64,000 nucleotides of DNA from Bradyrhizobium sp. SZCCHNS1050 (GCF_032484785.1 NZ_JAUETR010000001.1:3351501-3415500), one strand, 5' to 3'; shown: positions 17,860 through 27,135, counted from the stretch's first letter. Notes: a model not told the origin generated them from the sequence alone. Numbers and translations: made by a program.

Positions 17860-19176
17860 CTACGCTGCCATCAGCGTTTTCGCAGATCTGATTTCTAATT
17901 CGAACCGCCGCGCCGGCCCCTCCACCTTTGCACTTAAGAGCCATCCAAACAAACGAAGATCACGTTTCACCTCGAAGCCATGCACAACCAGCTCTGATAT
18001 TCTTTGCTGCTGGTGACGCAGGTGATCCCTTAACAAGCGATCACGCGTGATGTACCCGGCGTTCACGCCGGGAAGCGAATGGTTCATCAACAGATGAATG
18101 TCGAGCTCCGAAACACCTGCCGCTTGTGCAAGCGTGCGATAGCTCTGCCGCAGATCGTTGCCCCATTTAGAAAGGACATTTCGATCTTCCTTGTGCTCCA
18201 CGAGATGTCCTAGTTCACTGTCGGCTGGAAACAACCATAATTCCCCTTGCTCGGGATACATGATACGCCCCCACCTGATTGCTCGGATTACGCAGCGGAT
18301 CATCGGTCGCGATAGTGGGATGTCGAACGCCTTCTCCTCGCCACCCTTGGGCTTCGGGATATGGATGAGCCTTCCTTGTAGATCGATATGCTCCATTCGG
18401 ATCTTCTTAAGCGCTGTTGGTCGTGATCCACTGAGGAGCGTCAAAAGGTGAAATTCCCGCCTTAGCGGATTGTCCATTGCGCGCAGCTCCTTAAGCCAGC
18501 CGCTGATGTCGTTCGGGCCCATTCCCGTGTTGCGCCGATGTTCTTTGTTCCAATCGATAGCGGAGACGGGATTTGCGGCAGGCAAATCGGTATTGCTCTT
18601 CCGGGCGTGGTTGTAGACTGCCCGCAGACTGCGCAGGGCTCCGTTGGCAATATAGGGGCCGTTTTCCTTCGTAATCTTGTCGTGGCGTTCAACGACAAGA
18701 TTGGGCTGGCGGCCAAGCCGAGCAAGCGGATTGTCGAGCCAATCCTTGAACAGCCGCTCCATGTGATCTCGATAGTTTCCAATGGTCCCTGGGTTTCGGC
18801 CTTTGCGTTCCATGTGCGCATCGCGATACCGCTCCCAGGCCTGTCGAAGCGTCATTGAACCGGGTTTAATTTTCAGAGCTTCACCAGGACGCTGGCCTTT
18901 GGCGATCGAACCTAGTGCTTCCTTGGCCTTGCCACGCGCCTGACGCGTGGTCATCTCGCCAAGCTCGCCGAGCTTTACCTGGGCACTGAATTCACGAACG
19001 CCGTCGCGCCAGAACTCCCCTTGCGCCATGAAAGTCTTCCGGCGCTTGCCGACCAGGACGAAAAACCCCGGAAGCTCGCTGTCGCGCACCTTGTACTGCT
19101 TTTCCCTTGCGCACAGGCGCGCAATGCTCTTATCGGTGAGAATCTCACGCTGATCAGCCATTGGTACCTTCACCAT
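17860..19176 (-). CDS. int: Tyrosine integrase of element A
   Basis: A 438-residue phage/ICE-type integrase that would recombine the tRNA-Arg attachment site 165 bp upstream. The N-terminal arm-binding domain (LTDKSIARLCA ... VRDSELPGFFVLVGKRRK, residues 9-60) is the DUF4102-like type. A SAM-like core-binding domain (LRQAWERYRDAHMERKG) follows at about 113-200. The catalytic domain contains R in LLSGSRPTAL (near 250), SYRTLAQAAGVSELDIHLLMNH, and the likely nucleophile Tyr in GVNAGYITRDRL. MADQREIL, five codons in, is an alternative start. It is clearly homologous to the integrase at 52617-54008, which shares the motif order and much of the wording. Confidence 0.92.
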   Translation of the reverse strand: MVKVPMADQREILTDKSIARLCAREKQYKVRDSELPGFFVLVGKRRKTFMAQGEFWRDGVREFSAQVKLGELGEMTTRQARGKAKEALGSIAKGQRPGEALKIKPGSMTLRQAWERYRDAHMERKGRNPGTIGNYRDHMERLFKDWLDNPLARLGRQPNLVVERHDKITKENGPYIANGALRSLRAVYNHARKSNTDLPAANPVSAIDWNKEHRRNTGMGPNDISGWLKELRAMDNPLRREFHLLTLLSGSRPTALKKIRMEHIDLQGRLIHIPKPKGGEEKAFDIPLSRPMIRCVIRAIRWGRIMYPEQGELWLFPADSELGHLVEHKEDRNVLSKWGNDLRQSYRTLAQAAGVSELDIHLLMNHSLPGVNAGYITRDRLLRDHLRHQQQRISELVVHGFEVKRDLRLFGWLLSAKVEGPARRFELEIRSAKTLMAA

Positions 19177-19340
19177 CTTAGTCTGGGTTTAGTCTGGGGA
19201 AGTTCTCGATGAGAATTATCGAGGTCGAATCACGCCAGACTACGCTGCGACACGAAAATACATGGCTGATCAGTATCTTACTTGGAGGGCGAGAGTGTGG
19301 CGGGGTACCGCCGCGTGCCGTCTGAAAGCGTCAAATTCAT

Positions 19341-19388
19341 ACTACGAATCTGAGGGTCGGACGTTCGAATCGTTCCGGGCGCGCCATT
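19341..19388 (+). repeat. att: Attachment site: tRNA-Arg(ACG) 3' end, copy 1
   Basis: 48 bp identical to 54186-54233. It contains the ACG anticodon loop (CTACGAA), the 3' anticodon strand, the T-arm GGACG-TTCGAAT-CGTTC, acceptor strand CGGGCGC, discriminator G and CCA. No matching 5' half precedes it, so it is a duplicated 3' end rather than a gene. It marks the junction between elements A and B. Confidence 0.88.
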
Positions 19389-19426
19389 AAATCAACGGCT
19401 TAGCCAAAATCGCCGTTTGAAATGTG

Positions 19427-19456
19427 GAAACTAAAACGGTTTTTCAAACGGTTTTG
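19427..19456. repeat. 30-bp repeat, likely integrase arm-type site, left copy
   Basis: GAAACTAAAACGG...GGTTTTG, identical to 54020-54049. Inside, AAACGGTTTT occurs twice in direct order 11-12 bp apart, as integrase arm sites do. This copy lies 38 bp inside the left end of element B. Confidence 0.65.
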
Positions 19457-19935
19457 CTGAGCGACATGCGTGCTTGCGGGCGGCGCCGCTCCCGGCAGGA
19501 GATGGCGTCCAGGTCGGAGAGTTGACGGGGGTTCGAATCCTCGCCCTACCGCCCTCCGCGGCCGCTCCCCCGAATTGGTCCTTGTTTCTCCCCTCCCTAA
19601 TGGCGCTGTCGTATATGCCCAGGTTCCCTAGAGAGCGAAAGCTAGCCCTCGTCTCCTCTAAGGCGCCGACCGCCGTTCGGCCCAAGCTCTTGTGAGTGCC
19701 GCTATGCGTGCGGGCTACTACCGCGCGCGACGTCGTCACTTGTTGCCAGTCTCGCAGATGAGATCAACGCGCGAAGCTTCGGCCAATCTACCGCCAAGCC
19801 ATCCGCAAGCTACCAACCGTCATGCAGTCGACGTCGAGTTACTTAAAGATCTTGAACGTGTTCGATCATTTTCTATTTCTTCGCCAGCAGATCAGCTTGC
19901 GAGAATATGTAGAGCGCCACTGTTAATCCGAAGAG
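19457..19935. other. No gene seen between the element B left end and xre
   Basis: Frames here are short and of unnatural composition. The stretch is the left terminal non-coding part of element B and may hold further integrase or excision sites. Confidence 0.45.
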
Positions 19936-20178
19936 CTAAGCATCCAGTAAATCTGGCTTCAGCAACTTCCAAACTTCGATCTTTAATGCCTTGGCGATCT
20001 TTTCGATGTTGTCGATCGACACATTTCGTTCACAGCGCTCTACCGAACTGACGTAGGTTCGGTTGATTTCAGCGTCGTGTGACAGCGTCTCCTGGCTAAT
20101 ACCCTGGGCCGCTCGCAACATTCGCATGTTACGGGCCAGGATCTCCCGCGCTCGGCGTCTATGGGCTCGCTTTTCCAC
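19936..20178 (-). CDS. XRE-family helix-turn-helix regulator of element B
   Basis: An 80-residue single-domain Cro/CI protein: MRMLRAAQGISQETLSHDAE then NRTYVSSVERCERNVS. It is the same class as the XRE gene at 5214-5453 and in the same place in the module, but the sequences are only distantly related. The basic N-terminus (EKRAHRRRAREI) is specific to this copy. It probably controls the mobilization genes or the divergent gene at 20309. Confidence 0.8.
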   Translation of the reverse strand: MEKRAHRRRAREILARNMRMLRAAQGISQETLSHDAEINRTYVSSVERCERNVSIDNIEKIAKALKIEVWKLLKPDLLDA

Positions 20179-20308
20179 GACGCATATCCAGCCGATTGAC
20201 GCTTATAAGGCGACTTGCTATAGGTATCAAAATGACGACTATGAGGTACATTGCTCAACGCCTCAGGATGCTGATGGGGCAATCTGAGCTTGGAGCAGGT
20301 TTCAGGTC

Positions 20309-20767
20309 ATGGGCAATATCCGAGATCTGCCGCGCTGCAGTATTCGCCGAGCGTCGCGTCCAAGGCGGCACGACGCAAAGCTGATTGCGCTTGGTAAGCA
20401 ATATGATGCTGCGACTCGAGAGCTTTCGTTATTGGAAATGGATGAAGCTGCTTCGATGGCTCATATCGAAGCGTTCTTGGCTAGCATGGAGCCTCTGGAG
20501 CGCGCGATCCTATCGACTCCGGCTGATGGCATAAAGGGGATCGCGGTAAAGGCTCGTCTGGCAGCCCACATTGTCTCGCACTACTGGACCGTGTCACCGG
20601 ATTGTCTAGACCTCGAAGCCCGAGCATTTCGGCTCCTGGTGGATGCAGTGTGCTGTGTCGCAGGAGTGTCGCTTCCCTTCGAGGCGACTCGAGCCCAGGT
20701 CGATCCTCTAAAGTTACCAAGCGTGGCCATGCAGCAGAAGCTTCGCCGCGGTGATCTAACTGGATAG
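20309..20767 (+). CDS. Hypothetical protein, 152 aa
   Basis: Helical composition with LIALGKQYDAATRELSLLE and EPLERAILSTPADGIKGIAVKARLAAH. The latter phrase looks like a conserved family of small rhizobial element-borne proteins, but no function is known to me. The first 20 residues are arginine-rich and may not be translated; a later start is possible. It is divergent from xre and convergent with alpA. Confidence 0.5.
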   Translation: MGNIRDLPRCSIRRASRPRRHDAKLIALGKQYDAATRELSLLEMDEAASMAHIEAFLASMEPLERAILSTPADGIKGIAVKARLAAHIVSHYWTVSPDCLDLEARAFRLLVDAVCCVAGVSLPFEATRAQVDPLKLPSVAMQQKLRRGDLTG

Positions 20768-20798
20768 CCGTTGCAGAAAGTGATTGGCTATATTGAGC

Positions 20799-21038
20799 TC
20801 ACCCGCGTTGCGGCAGCAGTGCTTCTTCAGTTGTCATCGAATTTAATGTTGGACGCCATCCTACCGGATCTGCGATCCAACAGTTGATCTCGGATTCATG
20901 CCAGCCGGTCCCGTTGACGCTGATCTTGATCTGAGCTGGGAACGTGCCCTCAGCAATCTTACGGTAGATGGTGGATCGGGAGAGTCCGGTCCTGGCGAGG
21001 ACGGTCCTTAGCCGGATGATGCGGTCTGGTTCGCGCAT
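20799..21038 (-). CDS. alpA: AlpA-family small DNA-binding regulator, copy B
   Basis: 79 residues, nearly identical to the element A protein over the first 60 (MREPDRIIRLRTVLARTG, RSTIYRKIAEGTFP, ESEINCWIADPVGW). The last 16 residues differ, showing that the duplicated block ends near here. It lies 128 bp downstream of traA copy B, the same spacing as in element A. Confidence 0.85.
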   Translation of the reverse strand: MREPDRIIRLRTVLARTGLSRSTIYRKIAEGTFPAQIKISVNGTGWHESEINCWIADPVGWRPTLNSMTTEEALLPQRG

Positions 21039-21166
21039 GGCCGCGCTGCCCCTTCCTGGTTGTTTCTGATGCTTCTGAGATCAGACACGCCAAGCAGTTG
21101 GAGGCAGACAAGAGGATCCTCGTGCGGTGTCGGTTGTGGCGTAGAGCCGGCGGCAAACAGGATGGG

Positions 21167-24100
21167 TCAAATTGTAATGCCCCGGCCTCTGCCGAGATCG
21201 ATGCCATGGGCGAGAGCCAGTTGCTGGCCGAGCCGTCGGCCTGACTCGAACGCGATGCCAAGGTCGTTCTTACGGCTGGCGAGGATGGATTCCAGTTGTG
21301 GATCACGTTCGAGGCTTCTCGCTATGTCGCCCATTGCAGAGCGGGTCGCCTTGTAGCCGGACATGTCGCCGACCTGATATTGGTGCCGGCTAGCTTGGTC
21401 GAGTTTCTGCCAGCGCTCCACGAAGCGGTCAGCGCGGCGGCTTGGATCGGTGCGCAGCTCGGTCTCGAGCTGGAGTGCGCGCACGGCGCGCCCGACCTGG
21501 CCGCCGGCGGCCTCACGGGCCAGCTCGGGGTTCTGCTTGTAGGCTGACTCGGCGTCATGTGAGCCATAGGGTCGCACCTGCTCGAAGGCCTGCCGAGCCT
21601 TCTGCAGCTCTTTGACCTGCGCAGGTGTGGCCGCGCCGCCCATCTCCTGCGCTGTGACGATGGCATCGACTGCGCGGGCATGGCGGACGAGTGCCCGAGT
21701 GCGCAAGCGACGCAATTCCTCGCCCGGCTCTTCGGCCACCTGCCTTTCCGGCGCTTCGATGTCGCGCCGGTCGGCTCCCGTCCGCTTCGCTTCCCTTTCC
21801 GGCGATGCCTGCTCCGGCTTGCGTCCGCCATCCAGCCGGAGGGCATCTGCAGGCGAGCGCAGGCCGTCGAATATATCGCGCAGCTTCTCCGGCACGATCT
21901 TGCGCACTATCTCGACCGAGCGCTCGCGGAACGCGATCCCGCGCCGTTCGGCATAGCTCTGGACCGGATCGGCCAAGTCGTAATCCGAGGCCATATCCTT
22001 GGCGCGGTCGCGCGACAGGGCGCGGGTGAGCCGGTCCGCATTGGCAAAATCGTCGCGACCATAATGCAGGTCCACCCCGTCACGATGCCGCGACAGTGCG
22101 ACATAGCTGCTATGGGCGTCCATACCCGGCGTTGCCAGCACATGGACGCGGTCGACCGTCATGCCCTGGGCCTTGTGGATCGTGGCGGCATAGCCATGGT
22201 CAATCCGGTTGTAATCCTTGAGGTCGAAACGCACGGATCGGCCATCGTCGGTCTGCACGGTCATGGATTGCGCGCTGACCTGCTCGATGGTCCCGAGCGT
22301 GCCATTCTTCACGCCAAGCCCGCGCTCGTTCTGCAGGAACATGACGCGATCGCCGCTGGCGAAGGTTCTCGCGCCGCGCACGACCGTCACATGCACCTCG
22401 TCGCCCAGATCGCCCGCGGCCCGCATCCGCTCGCGCGCTGCCTCGTTCAGGGCGCGGACCTCGTCGTTGGTGTGGGTCAGGATGATCCGGCTGCGGTCCG
22501 GCGACGCCTGCCGGTCGCGGTCCCAGCGCTCGATCAGATCGCCGCGCGCCTGCTTGCGGGTCTGGGCCTCGTGCACCGTGCCGTAAGCGCGGTAGGCTCC
22601 GAGCGCCTGGCCCACTTTGCCGGTTGCCAGATCGCGCGTGGCCTCGCGCTGCCAGTCCTGGCGCTGGCGGCGCACCTCTCCGATTTCCGCGCCGCCGTGA
22701 CGCTCATGGATGGAGCGGAACGCCGCGCCCGCCTCGATGGCCTGTAATTGTTGCGGATCGCCGACCAGCACCACCTTTGCGCCAGCTTCGGCTGCATGGG
22801 ACAGCACGCGCTCGAGCTGGCGCGTGCCGACCATCCCCGCCTCGTCGATCACCAGCACATCACTGGATCTGAGCCGATCACGGCCTTGTTCCCAGCCATG
22901 CTCCAGGCTGGCGATCGTGCGCGACGCAATGCCCGATCCGCTTCCGAGGTTTTCTGCGGCAATGCCGGACAGCGCCGCGCCCCGAACCTCGAAGCCGGCT
23001 GCCTCCCAGGCGTCCCGCGCCACCCCCAGCATCGCGCTCTTTCCCGTCCCGGCATGGCCGAGAACGACGCTGAGATCGCGTCCGTTCGTGACATGCGCCA
23101 ATGCCTCTGTCTGTTCACCAGAAAGGACCAGACCACGCGCTTCCGCCCGCGCTAAGACGGCTCGGCGGTCCACGTCGCGCACCCCGTGGCGCTCCCGTTC
23201 CGCCATCCGTTCAGCGGACTGGTGCAGGCGCTGTTCCGCCTCGATCATTCCGCGGGTGGTGAACCGATCCTCTCCGCGGGCATCCTTGCCGAGTTCGATC
23301 AGATCGGGCGCTCCCTGCATCGCGCCTACCACCTGGTTGAACTGATCGAGCCCGTCGCTGTGCCGGTGCGCGAACTTGGCCAAGTCCCGGCGTGTGAACG
23401 TCGATTGCTGATGGGTGATAGCATCCAGCCCGACAGAGGGATCGGCGATGATCTGTACGCCATTGTTCCGCGCGATCTCGCGGTGCATCTCGGCGCGGTC
23501 GGCTTCACCCCCTTCGCCTGCAATGCCCTGAACCTCGATGCGTTTTGCCGGTGCACCGATCTGGCTTTGCGGCTCCAGCGCGATGCCCTGGGCTTCCAGA
23601 CTGCGATGGTCGATCCGCGCGTCGATGTCGAGCTCGGCCAGCCGCTCATTGGCAAGCTCCGCCCAGCGCTTCCGCCAGCGCTCGACCATCTCGGTGCGGT
23701 TCCAGTCCCGTACCTTCTGGCCAAAACCCTTCTCGTCCACCGCGCGCATCGTCAGCATGACATGGGCATGGGGCTTGGGCACGCCGTCCTCGGCCCTGTC
23801 CCAATGCACGTTGAGGTCGGCGATCATGCCGAGACCCACGAACTCACCCCGAACAAAATCCCGGGCCAGCTCGATGCCCTGCGACTCAGTCAGTTCTCGC
23901 GGAAGAGCGAACTCGACCTCGCGGGCCAGCTGCGCGTCCTTGCGGGTTTCGGCCGATTCAACATCATTCCAAAGCCGTTCGCGATCGCACCATGCCTCCG
24001 GCGCGTTCTCTGGCAGCATCACCTCGGAATGAACGACGCCGCGCTTGGCGGAAAAGTCCTGATCACGGCCGAGCCGCTCGTCACGCAGCCGCGACGCCGA

Positions 24101-24178
24101 GCGGTAGGCCGCTGATGCCACCGCACTGCTCCCGACCTTTCGGCCAATGACCTTGACGTGAAGATGATAGATCGCCAT
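21167..24178 (-). CDS. traA: Ti-type conjugative transfer relaxase TraA, copy B
   Basis: 1003 residues, the same length as copy A and similar throughout. The relaxase domain has MAIYHLHVKVIGRKVG and KPHAHVMLTMR. The helicase has Walker A LGHAGTGKSAML, Walker B VLVIDEAGMVG and the motifs IHKAQGMTVDRVHV and YVALSRHRDG. All catalytic motifs of copy A are kept, so it is probably functional. Differences are scattered substitutions, mostly in the linker after the helicase (about 750-830) and at the last three residues, which points to divergence in separate elements rather than recent duplication in place. Confidence 0.95.
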   Translation of the reverse strand: MAIYHLHVKVIGRKVGSSAVASAAYRSASRLRDERLGRDQDFSAKRGVVHSEVMLPENAPEAWCDRERLWNDVESAETRKDAQLAREVEFALPRELTESQGIELARDFVRGEFVGLGMIADLNVHWDRAEDGVPKPHAHVMLTMRAVDEKGFGQKVRDWNRTEMVERWRKRWAELANERLAELDIDARIDHRSLEAQGIALEPQSQIGAPAKRIEVQGIAGEGGEADRAEMHREIARNNGVQIIADPSVGLDAITHQQSTFTRRDLAKFAHRHSDGLDQFNQVVGAMQGAPDLIELGKDARGEDRFTTRGMIEAEQRLHQSAERMAERERHGVRDVDRRAVLARAEARGLVLSGEQTEALAHVTNGRDLSVVLGHAGTGKSAMLGVARDAWEAAGFEVRGAALSGIAAENLGSGSGIASRTIASLEHGWEQGRDRLRSSDVLVIDEAGMVGTRQLERVLSHAAEAGAKVVLVGDPQQLQAIEAGAAFRSIHERHGGAEIGEVRRQRQDWQREATRDLATGKVGQALGAYRAYGTVHEAQTRKQARGDLIERWDRDRQASPDRSRIILTHTNDEVRALNEAARERMRAAGDLGDEVHVTVVRGARTFASGDRVMFLQNERGLGVKNGTLGTIEQVSAQSMTVQTDDGRSVRFDLKDYNRIDHGYAATIHKAQGMTVDRVHVLATPGMDAHSSYVALSRHRDGVDLHYGRDDFANADRLTRALSRDRAKDMASDYDLADPVQSYAERRGIAFRERSVEIVRKIVPEKLRDIFDGLRSPADALRLDGGRKPEQASPEREAKRTGADRRDIEAPERQVAEEPGEELRRLRTRALVRHARAVDAIVTAQEMGGAATPAQVKELQKARQAFEQVRPYGSHDAESAYKQNPELAREAAGGQVGRAVRALQLETELRTDPSRRADRFVERWQKLDQASRHQYQVGDMSGYKATRSAMGDIARSLERDPQLESILASRKNDLGIAFESGRRLGQQLALAHGIDLGRGRGITI

Positions 24179-24200
24179 CGCGACCAGATCACTGGCACAG

Positions 24201-24243
24201 CAAAGCGCACGTCGGAACGACGTATAAGCGCGCCCTCCCTCGA
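24201..24243. other. oriT: Origin of transfer (oriT), copy B
   Basis: The inverted repeat ACGTCG/CGACGT (24209-24223, loop GAA instead of GCA) is followed by TATAAGCGCGCCCTCCC (24223-24239), identical to copy A. It lies between divergent traA and traC. A loop change with conserved stem and nic region supports function. Confidence 0.75.
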
Positions 24244-24349
24244 AAAAATATCGGGAGGGACTATCCCGTCTCAGCTCGTCCTGACGACCCTAAAGCATTG
24301 CGTCGACCGCCCAGCTATCGTTTCTTCATCAACACTCATGGAGACGACG

Positions 24350-24676
24350 ATGCGCAAACCGAGGGACTTTGATGCGGACCTGAAGGCACTTGAAGACAAG
24401 GCGCGCGGCCTGAAAACCCGTAAGGTACGCCAGCTCGGTGAACTCGTTATCGCCACCGGAGCCGACACACTCACCGCCGAAGAGCTGGCGGGTGCGCTGA
24501 TCGTACTGGCCGAAACCAAAGAAGCCGGAAAGAAGGAGGCATGGGCCAAGCGCGGCACCGCGTTCTTTCGAAGCCGATCGCGACGAAATGCGCCAGCAAC
24601 TGACCGCAACGCAGACGGCTCTTCTGCGCAACCGAGCGGCGCGCAACCGGCATCAGGTCGCAAAAGCGCGACATGA
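24350..24676 (+). CDS. traC: TraC-like conjugal transfer accessory protein, copy B
   Basis: 108 residues, near-identical to copy A (MRKPRDFDADLKALEDKARG, GELVIATGADTLTAEELAGALI), with the same GGAG site before the ATG. The tail after about residue 75 is more variable. It probably works with TraA at the adjacent oriT. Confidence 0.75.
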   Translation: MRKPRDFDADLKALEDKARGLKTRKVRQLGELVIATGADTLTAEELAGALIVLAETKEAGKKEAWAKRGTAFFRSRSRRNAPATDRNADGSSAQPSGAQPASGRKSAT

Positions 24677-24923
24677 CACGAGTACGTGGCAGGTTGAGCG
24701 CCGAAAGCGTACACGGCGTCTCATCGAGCTGGGTGGTCTCGTCGTCAAAGCCGGCCTCGTCGAACTTACCGGCGACGATCGCGCCATGATCTACGGCGCG
24801 CTAATCTGGATCGCGGAGAAACTTAAGGGCGATCAGCGCGAACAGGCGCGCGCGCTCTGGACCACAAAGGGAACCCACGCGTTCGGCATGGACCCAGTGT
24901 CACACAAGGGAGTGGATCATTGA
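24588..24923 (+). CDS. traD: TraD-like conjugal transfer protein, copy B
   Basis: Same family as 9860-10216: RRLIELGGLVVKAGLVEL, DDRAMIYGALIWIAEKL and W-T-T-K-G-x-x-A-F. Here the internal ATG used as a possible start in copy A has become GAC-ACG, so the ATG at 24588, overlapping traC by 89 bp, is the only good start. Its last 101 bp overlap, on the other strand, the 3' end of the FMN dehydrogenase frame. No traG coupling protein follows. Confidence 0.7.
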   Translation: MRQQLTATQTALLRNRAARNRHQVAKARHDTSTWQVERRKRTRRLIELGGLVVKAGLVELTGDDRAMIYGALIWIAEKLKGDQREQARALWTTKGTHAFGMDPVSHKGVDH

Positions 24924-26196
24924 TACGCGAAATGGCACGCCGGCCAAGATCGAACGCGCGAGTCAACGTTGACCCCGATAGAGGACTTCTGCCATTCCGG
25001 AAGCGTTCACTGTCTGACACTGAGTCGATCGGCGTGGGGCTTTGATCCACTTGGTATCCATCATTCTGATCCGAGCGGCTCTGTCCAGTCACGGGAGAAA
25101 GCGCAGACGCTGCGATGAATGACTCATCTTGGCGAGAGGCCGCGGGACAGCCAATGAGCGCCAGCGTTCTGTCGATCTCCTCACAAAGAATAGCCAGCGC
25201 CTTGGCTGCCGCGGCCTCGCCGCTTGCGGCCAATCCATAGAGGACGGATCGACCGAGCAGCACCGCCTGGGCGCCTAAAGCAATTGCTTTGACAATATCG
25301 GAGCCACGACGCACGCCGCCGTCGACCAGCACGGGCCCGAGATGGCGGACCTGGGGCAGAATCTCCATGGGCGAGACGGAGTCGTCGAGCTGTCGCCCGC
25401 CGTGGTTCGATATCACCACCGCATCGGTGCCGATAGCAAAGCAGCGCGCGATGTCTTCCGGACGGCACACGCCTTTGACCAGCAGGCGTCGCGGCCAGAG
25501 ATCGCGAAGGCAGGCGAGATCATCCAAATCGAAGCTTGCGTCCCTCTCGCGCCGCAGAAGTGCATTTTGTGCCTGCAGTGTGGTTGCGTTGTCAGCGGCC
25601 AGATTTGCGAGCGTTGGCGTACCGTTCATGAGAATGCTGGCCGTCCATCGCGGATGCGTGAGAGCGTCGAGGATCGTTCGGGCTGAATAGCGCAATGGGA
25701 TCTGAAACCCGTTCCGGAGGTCTCGCTTGCGCTTTCCGTTGACGGGGACGTCGACGGTTAGGATCAGGGCTGCGTATCCCGCGTTCGCTGCACGGTCGAC
25801 AAGGCTCGCCGCGAGCTGCCGATGGACGACGTAGAGTTGGAACCAGAGTTCGCCTCCGACCTTTGCGACGGTCTCCAGACGCTCGTTGGAGGCCGTCGAA
25901 AGGCCGAACGGAACGCCGGCTCGCTTGGCGGCCGTTGCAAGCGCGGTGTCTCCGTTCGGCCAGATCGCGCCGTTCAGACACGTTGGTCCAACCACGAGAG
26001 GGGCAGCGATCCTGGTGCCCAGCAGATCGACATCGGTCGTTCTCGTGCGGACGTCTCGCAGGCGGTGCGGCAGCAACTTGATCTTGCTGAATGCCGCGAC
26101 GTTTTCCGCAATGGTCCGCTCGTCCTCGGCGCCGCCTGCGAGGTCGTCGAACAGCATCGTCGGGAGACGCCGCTGGCGAGCCGCGTCAAATCCCAT
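24823..26196 (-). CDS. FMN-dependent alpha-hydroxyacid dehydrogenase/oxidase (LldD/MdlB family), aberrant C-terminus
   Basis: This family oxidises L-lactate, mandelate or similar 2-hydroxyacids with FMN. Visible motifs: LPTMLFDDLAGGAEDE at the N-terminus, VISNHGGRQLDD (active-site His and Arg) and VDGGVRRGSDIVKAIALGAQAVLLGR, the phosphate-binding part of the TIM barrel. The family usually ends soon after DRTLALIGC (near residue 350), but this frame goes on for ~90 residues of unrelated, Ser/Arg-rich sequence, the last part antisense to traD. The original 3' end seems lost at a junction with the tra block. The ATG is directly preceded in frame by a stop ten codons upstream, so a few N-terminal residues may also be missing. 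Confidence 0.8.
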   Translation of the reverse strand: MGFDAARQRRLPTMLFDDLAGGAEDERTIAENVAAFSKIKLLPHRLRDVRTRTTDVDLLGTRIAAPLVVGPTCLNGAIWPNGDTALATAAKRAGVPFGLSTASNERLETVAKVGGELWFQLYVVHRQLAASLVDRAANAGYAALILTVDVPVNGKRKRDLRNGFQIPLRYSARTILDALTHPRWTASILMNGTPTLANLAADNATTLQAQNALLRRERDASFDLDDLACLRDLWPRRLLVKGVCRPEDIARCFAIGTDAVVISNHGGRQLDDSVSPMEILPQVRHLGPVLVDGGVRRGSDIVKAIALGAQAVLLGRSVLYGLAASGEAAAAKALAILCEEIDRTLALIGCPAASRQDESFIAASALSPVTGQSRSDQNDGYQVDQSPTPIDSVSDSERFRNGRSPLSGSTLTRAFDLGRRAISRINDPLPCVTLGPCRTRGFPLWSRARAPVRADRP

Positions 26197-26348
26197 ATGG
26201 AAGCGGGTGGCATCATGGTGTCAGCATCGAGTGCCTTCTCGCGGAATTTCCGGATGACTCAGGGGCTAAACCGCTGTCTCATTTGATTAGATGGCGCGTT
26301 CGGAAGCGCTGCGCGCTTGAGTATCGTAGGTCACGGAGGATGTGCTCG

Positions 26349-26650
26349 TCATATTTTGCGCGCGGGGATGTGGCGACCAACGACGGCGAGACCGGTCATG
26401 GCGACACCCATCATCAGGGGATAGCCGTTCTTTCCGCCGGCCTTGATCACTGTTGCTCCGGTAAAGGCGCTGGGGCTTGCTCCAAGTCGGCCAAAAGCGA
26501 GAGCGGAGGCCGTGCCCGTGGCCTGGACAGTGGTCGGGTAGACGTGCGCGCATACGGCATACATGGTCGGCTGCAGAAGCTCTGCACACCGAACCCGGCT
26601 ATCAGAATGCCGGTCTGCAGCGCGATGTTGACGCTGGTCAGGTAAAACGC
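26349..26650 (-). pseudogene. C-terminal remnant of an MFS transporter (aromatic-acid type)
   Basis: In one frame YAVCAHVYPTTVQATGTASA, GRLGASPSAFTGATVI and a final membrane helix are the end of an AAHS-like aromatic acid:H+ symporter. The preceding helix (FYLTSVNIALQTGILIAGFG) is in a different frame, so a frameshift lies near 26580 and the rest of the gene is missing. Same strand as the FMN dehydrogenase, so once perhaps co-transcribed. Confidence 0.65.
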
Positions 26651-26676
26651 GGTGGCGGCAGAGCATCGACAATGAA

Positions 26677-27135
26677 TTGATGATCAAGGACTCGGTCCCA
26701 AACCACGGCGTCTATCCCATGCCGATCGGAAGCAAGGGTGCTGCTATGGTCGATGCCCGCGACATCGCCGAGGTTGCCGTGATCGAGCTGGTCCGTCGCG
26801 ACCGGGCTTCGGAAAAGCTTCCGCTCGAGACCATCAATCTAGGCGGCTCCGATACGTCGACCGGCCCGCAAGTTGCGAAGATTTGGACGGACCTCCTAGG
26901 TCGAACGATCATCTACGTCAGCGACGATCCGAGCGCTTTCGAGGCATACATGGCGACCTTCACGCCAAAGTGGACGGCTTACGAGATGCGTTTGATGGCC
27001 GCTCGCTAGGTGACCGACGGCATGGTCCCCGCTGCCGGTGACGTCGAGCGGTTGAACCAAATTCTAGGCCGACCCCTGCACACCTATGGCGACTTCGCGG
27101 CTGGAGACCTACCCGCCCAGAAGGCGGCGGCTTGA
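26677..27135 (+). pseudogene. NmrA/SDR-like NAD(P)-binding protein, C-terminal remnant with in-frame TAG
   Basis: Reading from 26677 gives AMVDARDIAEVAVIELV and ETINLGGSDTSTG, typical of the second half of NmrA-like atypical short-chain dehydrogenases. A TAG at 27007-27009 stops the frame, yet homology-like sequence continues in frame (DGMVPAAGDVERLNQILGRP) to a TGA at 27133. The nucleotide-binding N-terminus is absent. It is a decayed gene. Confidence 0.65.

Larger units (their letters stand above)
1..19388. mobile_element. Element A: right part of an integrated mobilizable or conjugative island
   Basis: It ends at the 48-bp tRNA-Arg repeat 19341-19388 with its integrase 165 bp inside. It holds the alpA-traA-oriT-traC-traD module and defence-like cargo. 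The left end lies outside the window, so its size, and whether it encodes a type IV secretion system, cannot be told. Confidence 0.75.

Noticed and set aside
21680..22747. Plus-strand frame (355 aa) opposite traA copy B
   Set aside because: Shadow of the helicase domain on the other strand; no motif or ribosome site.
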